Shown one piece after another: positions 49,942 through 63,000 of a DNA stretch of 64,000 nucleotides. Origin of the DNA: Orthonyx spaldingii (taxonomy: Eukaryota > Chordata > Aves > Passeriformes > Orthonychidae). The notes under the pieces are model-generated. The model did no database searches. It saw only the letters and a program-made list of their open reading frames with translations, and had not been told where the DNA came from. The position numbers and the translations under genes were made by a program. The stretch spans positions 293 through 64,292 of the forward strand of contig VZTJ01004180.1 of assembly GCA_013397795.1 (NCBI GenBank), given 5' to 3'. Every line of letters begins with the position of its first letter. Position 1 is the stretch's first letter.

Positions 49942-50407
49942 TGTTGAGGAATACACTCAGTGCCGGCAGCTCAGTGAGCAGCTGCAGTGCCAGCTCTGGG
50001 TTCAGCTCTGGGTGGTGAGAGCCCCAGACAGGAGGCCGTGAACTGGAACTGACCTTTGTACAGCAAAGGTCACAGGGACCTGTGGTGCCAGCCAGGGGAC
50101 TGGACACTCAGAGACACGGCAGGAGTCGAGGACTCAGCTGGAAGACCCCAGACTTCCCTGAGCTTTGACTGTGAAGGTATAAAAGCCCAGGTTTTCCTTT
50201 GCTCGGGATCTCTCCCCGGAGGGACCAGCTCGAGCTGTTATTCTGTTGTTGCACCATGATTAAATTACTGGAAGGATCCAGAGGTCTGAGACTGATATGG
50301 AAACCTGGTGTATGTGATTGTGGGGTGTGTAGCTGTGAAGTGGCCTCTGTCCAAGTGAGACTGCCAGAGTGGCTCCTGGATGGTCAGACAGGGAAGTTTC
50401 CTTAACA
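49942..50407 (+). mobile_element. Solo LTR, class-I-like endogenous retrovirus, copy 2
   Basis: This 466-base unit has TGTTGAGG..CCTTAACA termini, TATAAAA at 50178-50184 and ATTAAA at 50259-50264, and is colinear with 15758-16233. The flanks carry a 4-base direct repeat, GTTT, at 49938-49941 and 50408-50411. A 4-base duplication is typical of gammaretrovirus-like (class I) elements, but so short a match could be chance. It differs from copy 1 by an extra segment of about 20 bases after CAGAGACAC and by several indels near the 3' side. Confidence 0.87.
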
Positions 50408-51762
50408 GTTTTAGGGGAACTAGTAATTTTGTTCCGAATGAGAGCCTAAGCAGAAATCAGATGCATGCAGTATGAATCTTGGGAAGAGCTGAGAGCTTGC
50501 ATCATTTGATAACATAAATTAAGTCTGTGTACACCCCCGCCTCTGATTATCCATTATGCATGTATTTCAGCTGTGTGAAATATCTCTAGTCTTTTCTTTA
50601 TCTGTGAGTGCAAGGACTGATTAATAAAGAGCATCTGACAAAGTAAGAGATATTTTTATGAAGACAAGGATATTCAAAGCAAAATGTGTCTAGGGAATAT
50701 TCAGAAAGATCAAAAGCTTGTTTTCTTCATTATGCTACTAGGCACCGAAAGGAAAACAATACATTTTGCATCAATGTACCACATTGTCTCATTGCAGCAC
50801 AAATAAAAACCAATCTAGTTTGTAGCAAAGTTACTGAACTGCTGGCCTGTAAAGTGTATGAATTGAAGGATGAGTTTGTCTTAGGTCTGTAAAATTTTCA
50901 TACAGTTTTGCTGAGCATTTAGTTCCTCAAACTACTACTGAACCTATCCCATCTCCAGAAAATGATAAATTCGATTATGGGAGGCCCAAAACCCGTAACA
51001 AGCCACAGTTCTTAAAATGCTAGGCAGCCCTGATTCAAAAATAAGGGATTTCATTATAAACAATCTAGCAACTTCTTTTGCTTTTAAATGAAAAAAATAA
51101 TATAAAAGTAGAATACTGGACTATTTAGTATGTCATGATATAGGAGGACAACTTGATAATATAAATAATGGTATGTGTTGACATCATCAATAAAATATAG
51201 ATAGTGTGTACCTGTAATAGAATAAGATAATAATAATTATAAGCATGAAAAAATAAATTTTAATACAGCATTTTTAATTGTATTTGAAAGAAAATATTGA
51301 GAGTACTCGCATTTATTCAGAATTGAAATGAGGTCAGATTTTGAAACGCCTTTGTTTTCAGTGAAGTGGAAATTTAAAGTGCCGATCAGTTCTGTTTCCG
51401 GGGGAACTTTGTAACTGATCAGATGTCAGACTAATTAATAGTTCTTGTTTTCAAAAATCCGGAAAAGGAAGCTGTCACTTTGAGTTCCAAAATTATTTTC
51501 TGTATGTGTGTTGCAGTTTGTACATCTTTGTAGTTCATCTGCTCTTGACTCAATCATCTGTATGCATATGGAAATTTCGTTAATTACCTTTTTTCCCTAA
51601 TCTTCAATAATATATATACCAGACATTGCTTTCATCATTGCTTTTCCATCTACCATCCGTACAGGAAAAACCATGGTAAAACATGTTCTTTGAGAACTCG
51701 GAATCCTGTATTGGGCTGTAGTTACTTTGCATGTCCATGTACTGTACAAGAGTAAACATGAT

Positions 51763-51822
51763 TAACAGTTGGACTCCATGAACTTAGAGGTCTTTTCCAT
51801 CCTAAATGATTCTATGATTGTG
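51763..51822 (+). mobile_element. CR1 LINE terminal fragment, about 60 bp
   Basis: AACAGTTGGACTCCATGAAC, then AGAGGTCTTTTCCATCC and TAAATGATTCTATGATTG correspond to the last 60 bases of CR1. This is an extreme 5' truncation. Confidence 0.85.
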
Positions 51823-54221
51823 TGAGTAACTGAAAATTATGCTGCTAAAATCTTCTGTTCTGACCAATTTACCTGATTAGCCTGAACATAATTTTCAAGG
51901 TTGACTTTTCAGCTTCAGCTTAGATAATTACATTGACAAAGATTGTTAAAGCTGCTACTATGCAGTTTCCTTATTATAGACAATGTCAGAATGAGTTAGG
52001 AGATTCCTGTTTACATGCATTGAAATTCTGATTAAAAGAAATGTAAATCTCAAAACTTGCAAATAATATTTCAATTTATCTTCGCCTATATTGTGAGAAA
52101 ATAACACACCTGAGTCTAGTGAAGTACAAGCATGTCTTGTGGGCATTTTTGCATTAGCTCATCAGCACATCTCCACTGATCTTTTTATTGCTGTTACACT
52201 GAAAGAGCAACAAGAGTCCCCAAAGAGATTCTGAGTGAAATATAGCCAGTGGGATTTTACTTTGAAAATACTTTCACAGTATTTGATGAAAAAATGCCAG
52301 TGTGCTGAGGATTCATTAACTGTTGTATGTTGCCAAAAGAGGAATCATAGCTTTTCCTTTCCTCCAGGTCACAAAGGCCAACCCTATGTCTTCATCTGAA
52401 AAATCAACGATGTGTTCAGGCTGCGAAAGAACCTGTAGTAAAGTGTTTTATTCAAGAAAGACATCCTAGTAAAAAATCTGCTGGTTTTTTGACCTGAAGT
52501 TCCACACTCTATCTTTGTCCTTTGAAATCTTTTAAAGAATCACAAAGAACATGTCACTTAACAATTTGGAAGTGCATCAAATACATCCATTTTTCATACA
52601 GAGTAAACTCTTGCCAAGAGAATTTAATAAAGTAATTTGCTGAAGCAGAAGACTGTTGATAATGCACTTAGCATATCTAGCCAGCATACAATGCTGGCAG
52701 CTAGTTCTTTTTTTAGGTAAACAGAAGATTTTAGATGTAAATGTCTAAGTGATTCCTTTGTGCCTACACTTAAAAAAACTAACATCTAGGCTATCATCAC
52801 CTGCCAGCTAGAAAGAAATGGATTCCCATGGTATCTTACATGGCATCTTAGAAGATTTTCTGTTTGCATTCTCATCATTCCAGATTTTCATCTGAAATGG
52901 CAAAACAGTGTTATTGAAGTTTAGTGTCAAACAGAATTCTGTGGCAAATGCCTTATCATCAGATAATTTTCATTCATAAGAACCAAAGGCTTTTTCTGAA
53001 AAAAGATGGTTTTGCTGAGTTGTTGTCTTGACTTGTTTCAGTTTCTTTACAATATTGCTTTTGAACAATGTTTTTGTTTTAATTAGAATTAAAAATGATG
53101 GAGACTCAGAAGATCTGATAAAATTTTCAGTTTAAAATTTTGACTGAACTAATCGAATTACCTATCTAGGAGACTTGGAAAAAGAGGAAAGAGGGAGGGA
53201 TTTCCAAGGTTTTTTTCCCCTTTGCTTTCAGATTTTTCATCCCATTATAGTTTGAAGTTTCATTTTTGCGTCAAAAATATCTTCATGACTGGCTTGAGGT
53301 TTCAAAATGATGTGACAGCTCTATCCAGGGAGCTTTCTGGCCACAAAAACTCTCAAGCAAATCATTGTGTTTTTTCAGTTGTGGTCATTATTTGTGCATC
53401 TGTATAGGGGTGAGCTGGTTGAGGAATGGCATATGTGAATGCTTTATATGAAACCTTCTTGTGCTGGTCCAATAGAATCATAGCAGCTGGGACATGTAAG
53501 AGCCATGAACAATGAAAAGGCATAAGTTTAGATCTACTGGACTGTCACAACTGATGTAAGGTCCAGATCTTGAGATGATAGTAATGAACAGCTGTGACTG
53601 TAGCTATTACTTGGAACTGTATTGGCACTGTATTGGCACCATATCTAGATCTCAGATGATAATGGTATTTTAAAATCCCATCACTGTCATGAGAAATAAC
53701 TGATAAACAGCCTTTTTCTGCTCTAAAATCAGTTTAGTAAGGAAGCTGCATCAAAACTGAGAGCAGGATTTCAAATAATACTGGAATATGTCATTATTAT
53801 GGACGTATAGGTGGAATTGGAAATCAAGATTAAGACATTATATAACTACATATGCATTGTGATTACAAAATGTGAATATGGAAACATGCAAGAAAATGAG
53901 AGTTTTCATGTATTTGTTTTTCTACCATATGGCTATAGTAGACACCTATGCCACAATAAGCACAAATGTTGATTTAATATTTTCCATGTTGTGCAGAGAT
54001 GTACAAAGCACAGACTAGAAGTCAAGTGTTTTAAATTAGACTTAGTTGATGTAAAAGCAAATGAGTGTGCTGTATTCAGATTTCCCTAACATGTAATAAT
54101 CTGTGTATTCATAATGAGTATTTTCATAGAGCTATTTGCTTTGAAAATGTGTGGCAATCCAACTGTTTTCTTAATAACTTGTCTCTGGTCTTTCAGGTAA
54201 TTTGATTCATTTTCATGACCT

Positions 54222-54256
54222 CTCCTTTTTTTTCTTTTTTTTCTTTTTTTATAGGT
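54222..54256 (+). other. Strong splice-acceptor-like polypyrimidine tract
   Basis: About 33 bases of almost pure T/C ending in ATAG (TTTTTTTATAG). The following frame is open for 17 codons before a TGA that overlaps a possible donor (TGAG|GTACAT). This could be a real acceptor of an unseen transcript or a T-rich simple sequence. Confidence 0.3.
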
Positions 54257-55250
54257 GGTGCTCTCTCAAATGAGTTTTGATATTATAACTGGAAGTTCTA
54301 TCCATTGAGGTACATTTAAGTTTTATTGTGGAAATTATCTATATAGTCATGACATGCTTTAGATTGTAATCTTTTACATGCTAGAACAGCTGGCCATCAA
54401 GTAGAAATGTTTTCTAAGGCAGGAAGATGTGAAATGTACCCAATCAAGCAAAAGGAAGAGAAATGGCCTTAGAGAAAAATCCCTGAGAGAACCTGCTAAG
54501 CCTCTGCTATGTTAGTCTTTGTTCTCTTCAGTTTTGTTGGACTGTAGGTGCAGTGGATTTATATGTATGTACATAGTTAAATTGTGCCAGATTAATTGTC
54601 ACAAAAACCTTATCTTAGCCTTTTACAGTTGTAATTTTCTCCTGTTTTATGTTGGATGATAATTTGGTATTATGCCTAGTACTTGGGAAGGTTAGTGGCT
54701 TAGGTGCTGACTTGGTTATATCCAGACTATTAAAACCTTTCTTTTCAGTGATGAAATAACCTTGATAGATTTAAATAACCTTGAACGAGTTCATCAAATT
54801 GGCAACTGTAATTGTTCATCAAGTAGTTGGGTTGCAATGGAAGCACGCTCTGCAAGCTTTCAGAGAAGGCTGATTTCATTGACATAATTTCTCACTCCTT
54901 CAATTGCTGGGATATTGTGAGCACAGTGAGGTGAGTACTTGTTTGAGCAGCTGCTGCCAATAATATGCCTGTCTGAAGGCTGTGCTAGCTGCTGGAAATT
55001 CTATAATCATATTACCACAGTATGTGCTTCTCTTTGGAGGCGAGGAAGCTGTAAAGCCTTAAACGTTGGATCAGCTAGTATTCTATTTGCTCTTGCAAAT
55101 AGACTTTGGCCAGGCTGAATTTGTTGTTTGAAAAGCAAAACCTGGCATGATATTTTCACCATATCCTTTCAGATCTGAAATAGGCTCAGAAATAGGTCTC
55201 AGTGGTGTAGTCATTTTCTGTACAAGAGAAATTCAGAGTTGCCTGCTGCA

Positions 55251-55269
55251 TCACTCACACTGTGAGTGA
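55251..55269. repeat. 19-base palindrome
   Basis: TCACTCACA, one central C, then TGTGAGTGA: perfect 9-bp arms. It may be a dimeric protein-binding site or chance. Confidence 0.6.
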
Positions 55270-58244
55270 CTAATCCATTATAAAGTGTTTAAATCTGGCT
55301 CTTGCCTACTTCACTCTTCTGAAACTATAACACATTATCTGACCAAGACCTTTTGCCTAACACTCTTCTTGGGAGACAAACTGTGCAAAGTCCTCTGCAG
55401 CAGGGTTTGAAACCTTTCCAGCCTTAAGAGAACTGGTCTCATTCATGCTCTTTCAGAGTTCTTGTTCAGTCCTCTGAAAGACAGTGTAGAAGTAAATTAA
55501 AGTAACTTCTCAGCTACAGCTGCTTTCCTCTCTAAGGACTGGAAAATCTCAAAAGAAAAAGAATTCCCCGTCTGATAATAGTAGTTCTGGATCTGTCTAC
55601 GGATTTTTCATCATCAAGTTCATTTTCCTGACGGCAATTACATAAAGCATAATTGACTTGTTCAGTGGAAAAAGCAAACCATGTGGAAAAACCACACTGG
55701 ATTCATATTCTCCCTCTTCTTACAGAAATAGTGTTAGTTTCTGTGACAGCAGCCAGTCAGTCCAGGTACAATGTTATGCTAAAGTGCTGCATTTAAGCTG
55801 GCTGGGTGTCTCTGCTCCACTGTGCTATGCACAGATATCCTGGCAGGAATGCTAGAAAGAAAAGTCCTGTGAGGTTGATTGTAAACTGTGCTGCATTTAG
55901 AGTAAGAAAAAGAATTGCTGTTTCAGATTTCTTATTTGCATGGTCCTGCTGTTTCCCAGGCTTGTGAGAGGAGAGGAAATGGCTGAACTGTTTGCATTCA
56001 GTGCAGATTATTTTGTAGTTGTGCCAGTAGGCTCCAAGTGAAAGTGAGCTGTGCTGTCGTAAGGCCTGTAGTAGATCCCCTCTGCCTTCGAATGGTCTTA
56101 GCATTCAGATAAGAGAATCTAACAGGGTTAGAAGGAAATAGGCTTACTGAGGTGAAATTACTATGACTTTTCTTAATTTGTGCATCCAGATTCTCCCACT
56201 GAATTAAACTCTTCTTTCAGGACAGTAGCTATAACTGTTCTCTTTTTTCTTTTTCAGCAATATGTTCCTTAGGTAATTAAGACTGAGTGAAGTTGGGGGA
56301 TGAAGTTTTTAGGTATCTTTTGGAAAAGTGTCATTACAGAGGCCTGATTATGCAAAACAGAAAAGAAGATCTTTCCACTTGGCAAATACCAATTAGCTTT
56401 TTTGATGGCTTAGTGTAGGAGTTCATGATTTCCATATTTTGAAAATAAGAATTGCTGAGCGATTAGAACAACATAGATTGCAAAAAACAGGTATCATGCT
56501 CTAAAAATGATTGTCTTCACAGGTTTGAGTTAACAGGACATATAAGAAATGGTGTTATATGAGCATTTCATTAAAGAAAATAGAATTGCAAAGTCAAAAT
56601 TCTCTTTTCTCACTTGTAAAACTTACTCATTTTTCAGTTTTTTTGTGATTTAAATATTTTTCTTCAGGAACTGTCAGATGGAATTAAACTAATCACCAGT
56701 GCTGTGCATTTCACTTAATTTCATGTCCACTGCATTTTAAGTGAAATCCACCTAGCAATTATTACCATTCACTTGCAAAAACTGCTGCATTCATAATTTA
56801 TGTTTCCCAAAATGTAGCCAGTGTGAGAAAGTGTGAAATGCTTCTGTGCTGATATGAAAACATGAAATGAACTCAGAATTTTTGGCACAGATTGAATTTA
56901 AATATAACTCAGCATGATTGAAAATCTCAGTGTCCTAGATTTGCACTTTTAGGTTTCAATTTATACTAGGCATGAGTAAGTGTTGTTAGCTGCATGAATA
57001 ATGCATCCTTTTCTTCAGCTCAGCTCACTCCCTTCACATATTTATTCTTACATACTGTTTAAATGAACCTAAATGCTGGTATTGGTAGGTATTCACTGGT
57101 GTTCTGACAAGCTGCAGAATAGACCAGTTTCCTCAGGTTTAAAACAACTACAAAACTACTTACCCAGAGACCACCTTTTCAAGTGATCATTTATACTTAG
57201 TTGTCATCTCCATTCAATGACAGAAGCCCCCTTTCACGCTTCTATACCATTATCTTGAATAAAATTCTTGTGAATTTATATGTATTTTTGTACTATATTT
57301 CTGGTATCAGGAATGCGAATTTGTAGAAATGAGAAGTAGCTTTTATGATAGAACCCAAATGCACCCAGAGTTTAGGACCTGAGGATGTGTTTTTCCCTTA
57401 GACACAGGATACCACAATCAATCCACACCTTTTCAGAGCTCAGGGAGTCTGTGAACAAGGGATTGGATAAACAGAAGAAGGAAGTTGGGCTGAATTTGCC
57501 AGGTTTCATTGTTAGAGGAGCTGCACAGTTCTATTCATGTCAGTTCACAAAAATTAATTTGGTCAGAAAACAGAGACTCATATTAATCTAATTTTAGATG
57601 AATGGAAGCTAATTTTGTCACTTCATTGGCAATTTGTGTTTTATCATTCTACAGTTTAAATGTCACAAACTTAGTTTTTATATTATGTCAGTTATTCAAA
57701 CTTGTATGGATCCATAGTTTATTACTGCCTGTATGCAGATAATGAGTAAATTTACTTTATATAATGAAGTTTAGTAACAATTGTTAAGGTAACACATTAT
57801 TATTTTTGTGCTCAAAGCATAAATTTAATCTGCAAAAGAAGCTTTTTAAAGATATTGGTGATAGGTATATGCCACACAGCCATCAGCTTCTGTATGGCTT
57901 TTTCCTCAATTTCTTACCATGAGCAATATATTTTCTTCATCCCAGTGTATGTGGTGTTTGTTATACATTAGATACTGAGAAATGCAAATAACATGCACAC
58001 AGTTACAATAAAGTCTGCAATAGAAATGGAACTTAATTTGTGCTTCTTGGATTCATGTTATTGCCTGGATGCTACAGTACTGCCCATCTTTTTTATACTA
58101 CAGTTGTGTCTTTGAAAATTATCTCTAAATGAGGACTTACTAGCTATTTGAGTTATTCAAATAAAGATGAAAAGAATGTGCTTGTTATTAAATCTCATCC
58201 TCAATTCCCACTTTCTGTAACTGGTAGTCCATTAAGATTGTTTT

Positions 58245-58367
58245 AAAAAAAGAAAAGAAACAAAAAACAAAAACAAAACAAAAAAAACACAAAACAAAAC
58301 AAAACAAAAAAAACAACAAAAAACAAACAAACAAAAAAAACAAAACAAAAAAAAAAGAGAAAAGGAA
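58245..58367 (+). repeat. A-rich simple repeat, (CAAAA)n-like
   Basis: There are 123 bases without a single T, mostly CAAAA, CAAA and CAAAAAAA units with a few G. It may have grown from a poly-A tail, but no retroposed gene is seen just upstream. Confidence 0.9.
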
Positions 58368-59102
58368 TTCAGAGAAGCTGCTTTGTGGTGCTGGGTAGAA
58401 TTTAATTTTCTGTATTATGGAAAATGTAAATGCATGTGTTACAGAAACATTGCAAAATCTTGCAGTTGTGAAGTGAGATATACCTAGAATGTTTTAAAAT
58501 TTAACCCAGAATGAAAATGTGAATAATTCCTTAAATTTCTGAAGCAGAATGTCTTTGAAATGACACAAGTCACTTATGCTGGTATGAGACAATTTTTCCA
58601 AAGAAAAATTCCTGGTTGTTTTATAATAACTTTCCATTTTCCTGAGACCCATGTAAAAATCTTTAATCAGATCTAGAAACAAGGAGCTATTTCGTATTTA
58701 GGAAATAGCAAGACTCCATGAAATAGTACGGCAATGAGAGCTTTGAGGTGTGAGCTGTTGGCAACTGTTGCTGTCTATCAGTTTAATAAGACTTTCTCAG
58801 AAATGAACAGAGTCTTTTCCAGTGCAGAATACAGAGCTTCTGTCAGCCCAGTACAAATAGAAGTACCAGTCATTTTCAGAGAAAATTGTATTTCACATGC
58901 AAAATGAAATAACACAATGGTCATTAAGGTTCATGTAAAATCCAGTGAAATGACCTAAGGAATGATAGATCCACAAACTGGAATCCCATTAAAATGTTCC
59001 CATTTTTTATGTCTTAGCTCTCTCGTGTCAGTCAGCTTAGACCTTAGAACGCATTTCTGCTGCTTGTCCTATTTCTTTTCAGAGACAATCCAGAAGCACC
59101 AG

Positions 59103-60078
59103 TGTATTGGGTTTGCGTGGCTGGGGTTTGGTGGCAGGGCAGGGCTACAGGGGTGGCTTTTGTGAGAAGCTGCTGGAAGCTTCCCCATGTGTGACAGAGC
59201 CAATGCCAATGGGCTCCAAGATGGACCCGCCACTGGCCATGACTGAGCCCATCAGTGATGGCAGTAATGCCCCTGTGATAACATTTTTAATAAGGGAAAA
59301 AATTATTGGAGAGAAGTAATTGTGGCCAGAGAAGAGAGGAGTGAGAATATGTGAGAGAAGCCCTGCAAACACCAAGATTAGTGAAGGAGGATAAGGATCT
59401 GCTCCAGGTGCCAGAGCTGAGATGCCCCTGCAGCCTGTGGTGAAGGCTCTGGTGAAGCAGCTGTGCCCCTGCAGCCATGGAGGGCCACAGGGGTGCAGAG
59501 ATCCACCTGCAGCCTGTGGAGGAGCCCCATGCCTTCTTGAAGTACTGTATGTACCCTGTGAAAAGGGACCCGCACTGGAGCAGTTTGTGAAGAACTGAAG
59601 CTCACGGCAAGGACTCACACTGGAGAAGTTCGTGGAGGACTGCCCCCCATGGGAAGGGCTCCACACTGGAGCAGGGGGAGGACTCCTCTCCCTGAGGAGG
59701 AAGCAGTGGCAGAAATGTGTGATGAACTGACCATAACCTCCATTCCCCATCTCTCTGTGCAGCTGAGGGGCAGGAGGTAGAGAACTGGGAATAAAGTTAA
59801 GTCCAGGAAGGAGTGGGAAATCAGGGGAAGGTGGGTTTTTTTGGCTTTTGTTTTACCTCTCATTATGCATCTCTGATTTTGATGGGTAATAAATTCAAGT
59901 AATTTCCTCAAGTGGAGGGTTTCTTATCCATAATGGTAACTGATGTGTGATCTCTCCCTGTCCTTATGTCAATACACAAGCCTTTGATTGTATTTTCTCT
60001 TCCCTGCCCAGCTGAGGAGGGAAGCAACAGAGCAGTTTTAGTGGGCACCTGGCATCCAGCTGGGGTCAAACCACCACA
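59103..60078 (+). mobile_element. Solo LTR, ERVL-type songbird family, longer copy
   Basis: It starts TGTATTGGGTTTGCGTGGCT and ends CCACCACA. AATAAA is at 59888-59893, about 190 bases before the end. The middle (about 59410-59700) is a GC-rich set of related units built on CTGCAGCCTGTGGAGG and CACTGGAGCAG words. A minus-strand open frame of 201 codons (59145-59750) crosses the LTR, but it is an artefact of that stop-poor sequence. No internal retroviral genes are next to it. Flanks CACCAG and GCTAGT do not give an exact target duplication. Confidence 0.88.
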
Positions 60079-63000
60079 GCTAGTTAGATCAGTGTGGCAG
60101 CATTCTGCGTGATTCGGATCCCTGTACTCTGGAAATAACTCACCTGAACTCTGTGCCTTTCAGTATCTGGATTACAAAAGAGCCATTGGGTGACAATTAC
60201 TTGTAATTGCTCTTAGCAGAGATTGGATCCAAAGCAAATGGTTTTAGAAAAGTGTGCTTCACTAAGCTGCCGACATAAACTCTCCTTTTTGTTAGTCTCA
60301 TTAGCAGTCCCAGACACTGAACGATTCATTTGCTTCTTCCTCCACACACGTGCTGCCTTTTCATCAGCATTGGCACACACTGTAGAGTGTGCGAAATGCA
60401 GATGTCTGAGATAACTGGCAGTATAATAAATGGGAATTAACTGACACTAAAATTTTCTTGGCATCAAACTGACCCATTTCTGGGACAAGATGCATATGTA
60501 AAAATCAGTATTCTGCGGCATAAGAACTGCTGCCAGCTCATCACTCAGGACCATGCAGTGACCTTGTGCATTCAGATATTAATGGCCCAATAGTGGTTAT
60601 TCTTCAGCTGGTGGATAATAATTCCTTCCCCCTCCACCAACCCTGCTCCGACTGTTGGTGATCTGACATCTGAACCACTGTGCCATGGCTTTGGGAGTGG
60701 GTGGCCTTGGCCTGTGCTGGAGGCAGCACAGTGACCATAATGGACACGACAGTCCAGCTGCCAGAGCATCTTCCAGGGCAGCTGCTCAGTACCACCAGTC
60801 AGACCACCACTGTTCCATATAAAGGAGCCTCATTTTTTTTCACTCAGAGGAAATTAGCACAGTAGTTTTATTATTTTATTAATTAATACTATTTGGTTAA
60901 TTATAAAACATTAATTTTGTGCGGTTATTTTTACAACCCACATATGTAAATGCACAACATATTAATTAGTTGAACTATGAGACCATACAAATCTTACTGT
61001 TTTAAAATAAAATAATTACAGATTTGATAATCAAGAAGAAATGGAAATTTCTGGCTTATTGTGAATAAAGTGAATAAAGATAGCTGAGAAATGACACCAT
61101 CCTCATTAGAGGAATTGCTTATTCATTAAACATTAGTAAACGTTGCATTTCACCACCTTTTGAGTGCCTAAAAAAGTGAAAGTGATGTTTAAATAATACA
61201 TAAACTGGAAATCTGTTACGGAAGTAAACTCTTAACCTTGCAGCCACTAGGAGTGATTACTGAGGAAGTGTTTATGTACTGCTGTCAGTATATTGTATAT
61301 GATACACATTCATAAATCTGTTGAAGAATGTAATTCATCATAACACTTATTTTACATAATGCAAGTGAGCTGATCAAAGTGAAAAATAGCCCTACAAATA
61401 AAAGAACCTAAAGTATTCAAACCAGGAGTAGTTCATTGATGAGATTTGTCCCCTAAGCCCACAGAAATCTGTCTGGTATCATTTGGGCAATCCAGGGTCA
61501 CCTTAAGCTTGCACTAATGGAAAGAAAAAAGTATATGGAACTAGCTGGCATTTGTGGATTAATTAGTTAATTTATTGGCCTAATACAATTAAGATCCTGA
61601 TTCAGCAAAGTATTTTTTTCAGCAAAACGTCTTACCTTTCACCATTGTCACAAAGTAGGCACTAGAGGTTCATTGCATTTTTATGTATATAAATATCTTC
61701 CCAGAGGACTCTTTATTTTTGATGAAAATATCTTAAAGAATGTAATTTTCTTGCTGTCATGCTATAGGCAGAATAGCATTATGCCAAAGCAAAAATGAGA
61801 TTAAGCTGTTTATCTTTTTCGATCGAATTGAAGAAAACCAAATGGACCAATATTACATAAGACAAGAAACAGGTTTGGTTTTCAAATGTTGCTGCTTTAA
61901 TGAATGATGGCAGCTAAAGGAGCAAATATGAGTATTTTTAACCTTTTAACATACCAGTAATGATTTGCAAACATTGCATTATACCTTTCCTGTTTAAATC
62001 CTCGTTGAGCATTTCTCATTTTTCAGCTTACACATTCTTCAGAACAGGATATGTTTGTTTAGTGTCCAGAACAAAAGGGCTCTTGATCTTAATTGGGGCC
62101 TTTGGCTTCTATGGTAATCTAAGCTATTAGGGAACAATAGCCTGCAAGACTGTTAGCAGTATCAGCAAGGACATTTCAAAGCCCATTGATGCCAGTTAAT
62201 GTTTATGTATCATATTAGAGGCTGCTATTACTATGAAGTTAAAAATGGCAGTAGCAAGATATTATTAAGCTTATAAAATTCACTTTGCTTTTGTGGGCTA
62301 GGATTTTAATAACATCAAATTTCTAGTTTACAGTCTGAATCTTCTGATAATATATTGGACAGTAACTTAGTAGAAGTGTGTGGGTGTCTAATGTCACTTC
62401 TATTTATGCTTTCCATCACCAGTGACCTGCAAATTCCAAGCATAGAATCCTTTAGGAGATTCACACTTCAGAATGAAATAATTCTTGATATATGTGATCA
62501 CAATGATGCTTCCTTAGATATTTTAGAATTTTTTCACTGTCCGAAAAGCCAGAATGACACATGTAGCAGGAAACTGAACTATAGGTTTGCCTGTGTCTTT
62601 TTAGCATATTTTGCACCCCATAATTTCCTTTTCTATGTCCAGAGTAGAGTGGAAGGAAATATTATACTTGTGCAATTGTCAGATTGCTTTATAAGACTGA
62701 CCTGGATAGATTCTGTTAGATTTGCATGAGGTCCCTGCTTGCATAGTATACCCTTTGTCCATAATTCAGCTGTCAGCTGACCTGAGGAGGCTTGACAGCA
62801 GATAATGTGGGGGTTGTAATCCACTCACTGCTCTTTAAGGCTGTATCTGGTGGTTTAGGAACTGTCGCTCAGGCAAAGGCAAAATGTTGTCCTTTCTCCA
62901 AAAGGCGCAGACAAATGTAGGGTTGTTAGCTTCATCCCGTGTGCTCTGTTTCTTCTTTAGTTACAGGAAATATCTAAAATCATAGGCACTGTGATGGGAA

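Larger units (their letters stand above)
50412..59102. other. Non-coding AT-rich DNA
   Basis: It contains a CR1 tail (51763-51822), a 19-base palindrome (55251-55269), a T-rich acceptor-like tract (54222-54256) and an A-rich simple repeat (58245-58367). No confident gene was found. Confidence 0.5.

Noticed and set aside
59145..59750. 201-codon minus-strand open frame
   Set aside because: It lies inside the ERVL-type LTR, antisense to it, and owes its length to GC-rich stop-poor units. The product has no known domain.
62355..62729. 124-codon + strand open frame
   Set aside because: No domain, Kozak context or splice signal stands out. A chance frame is the simplest reading.
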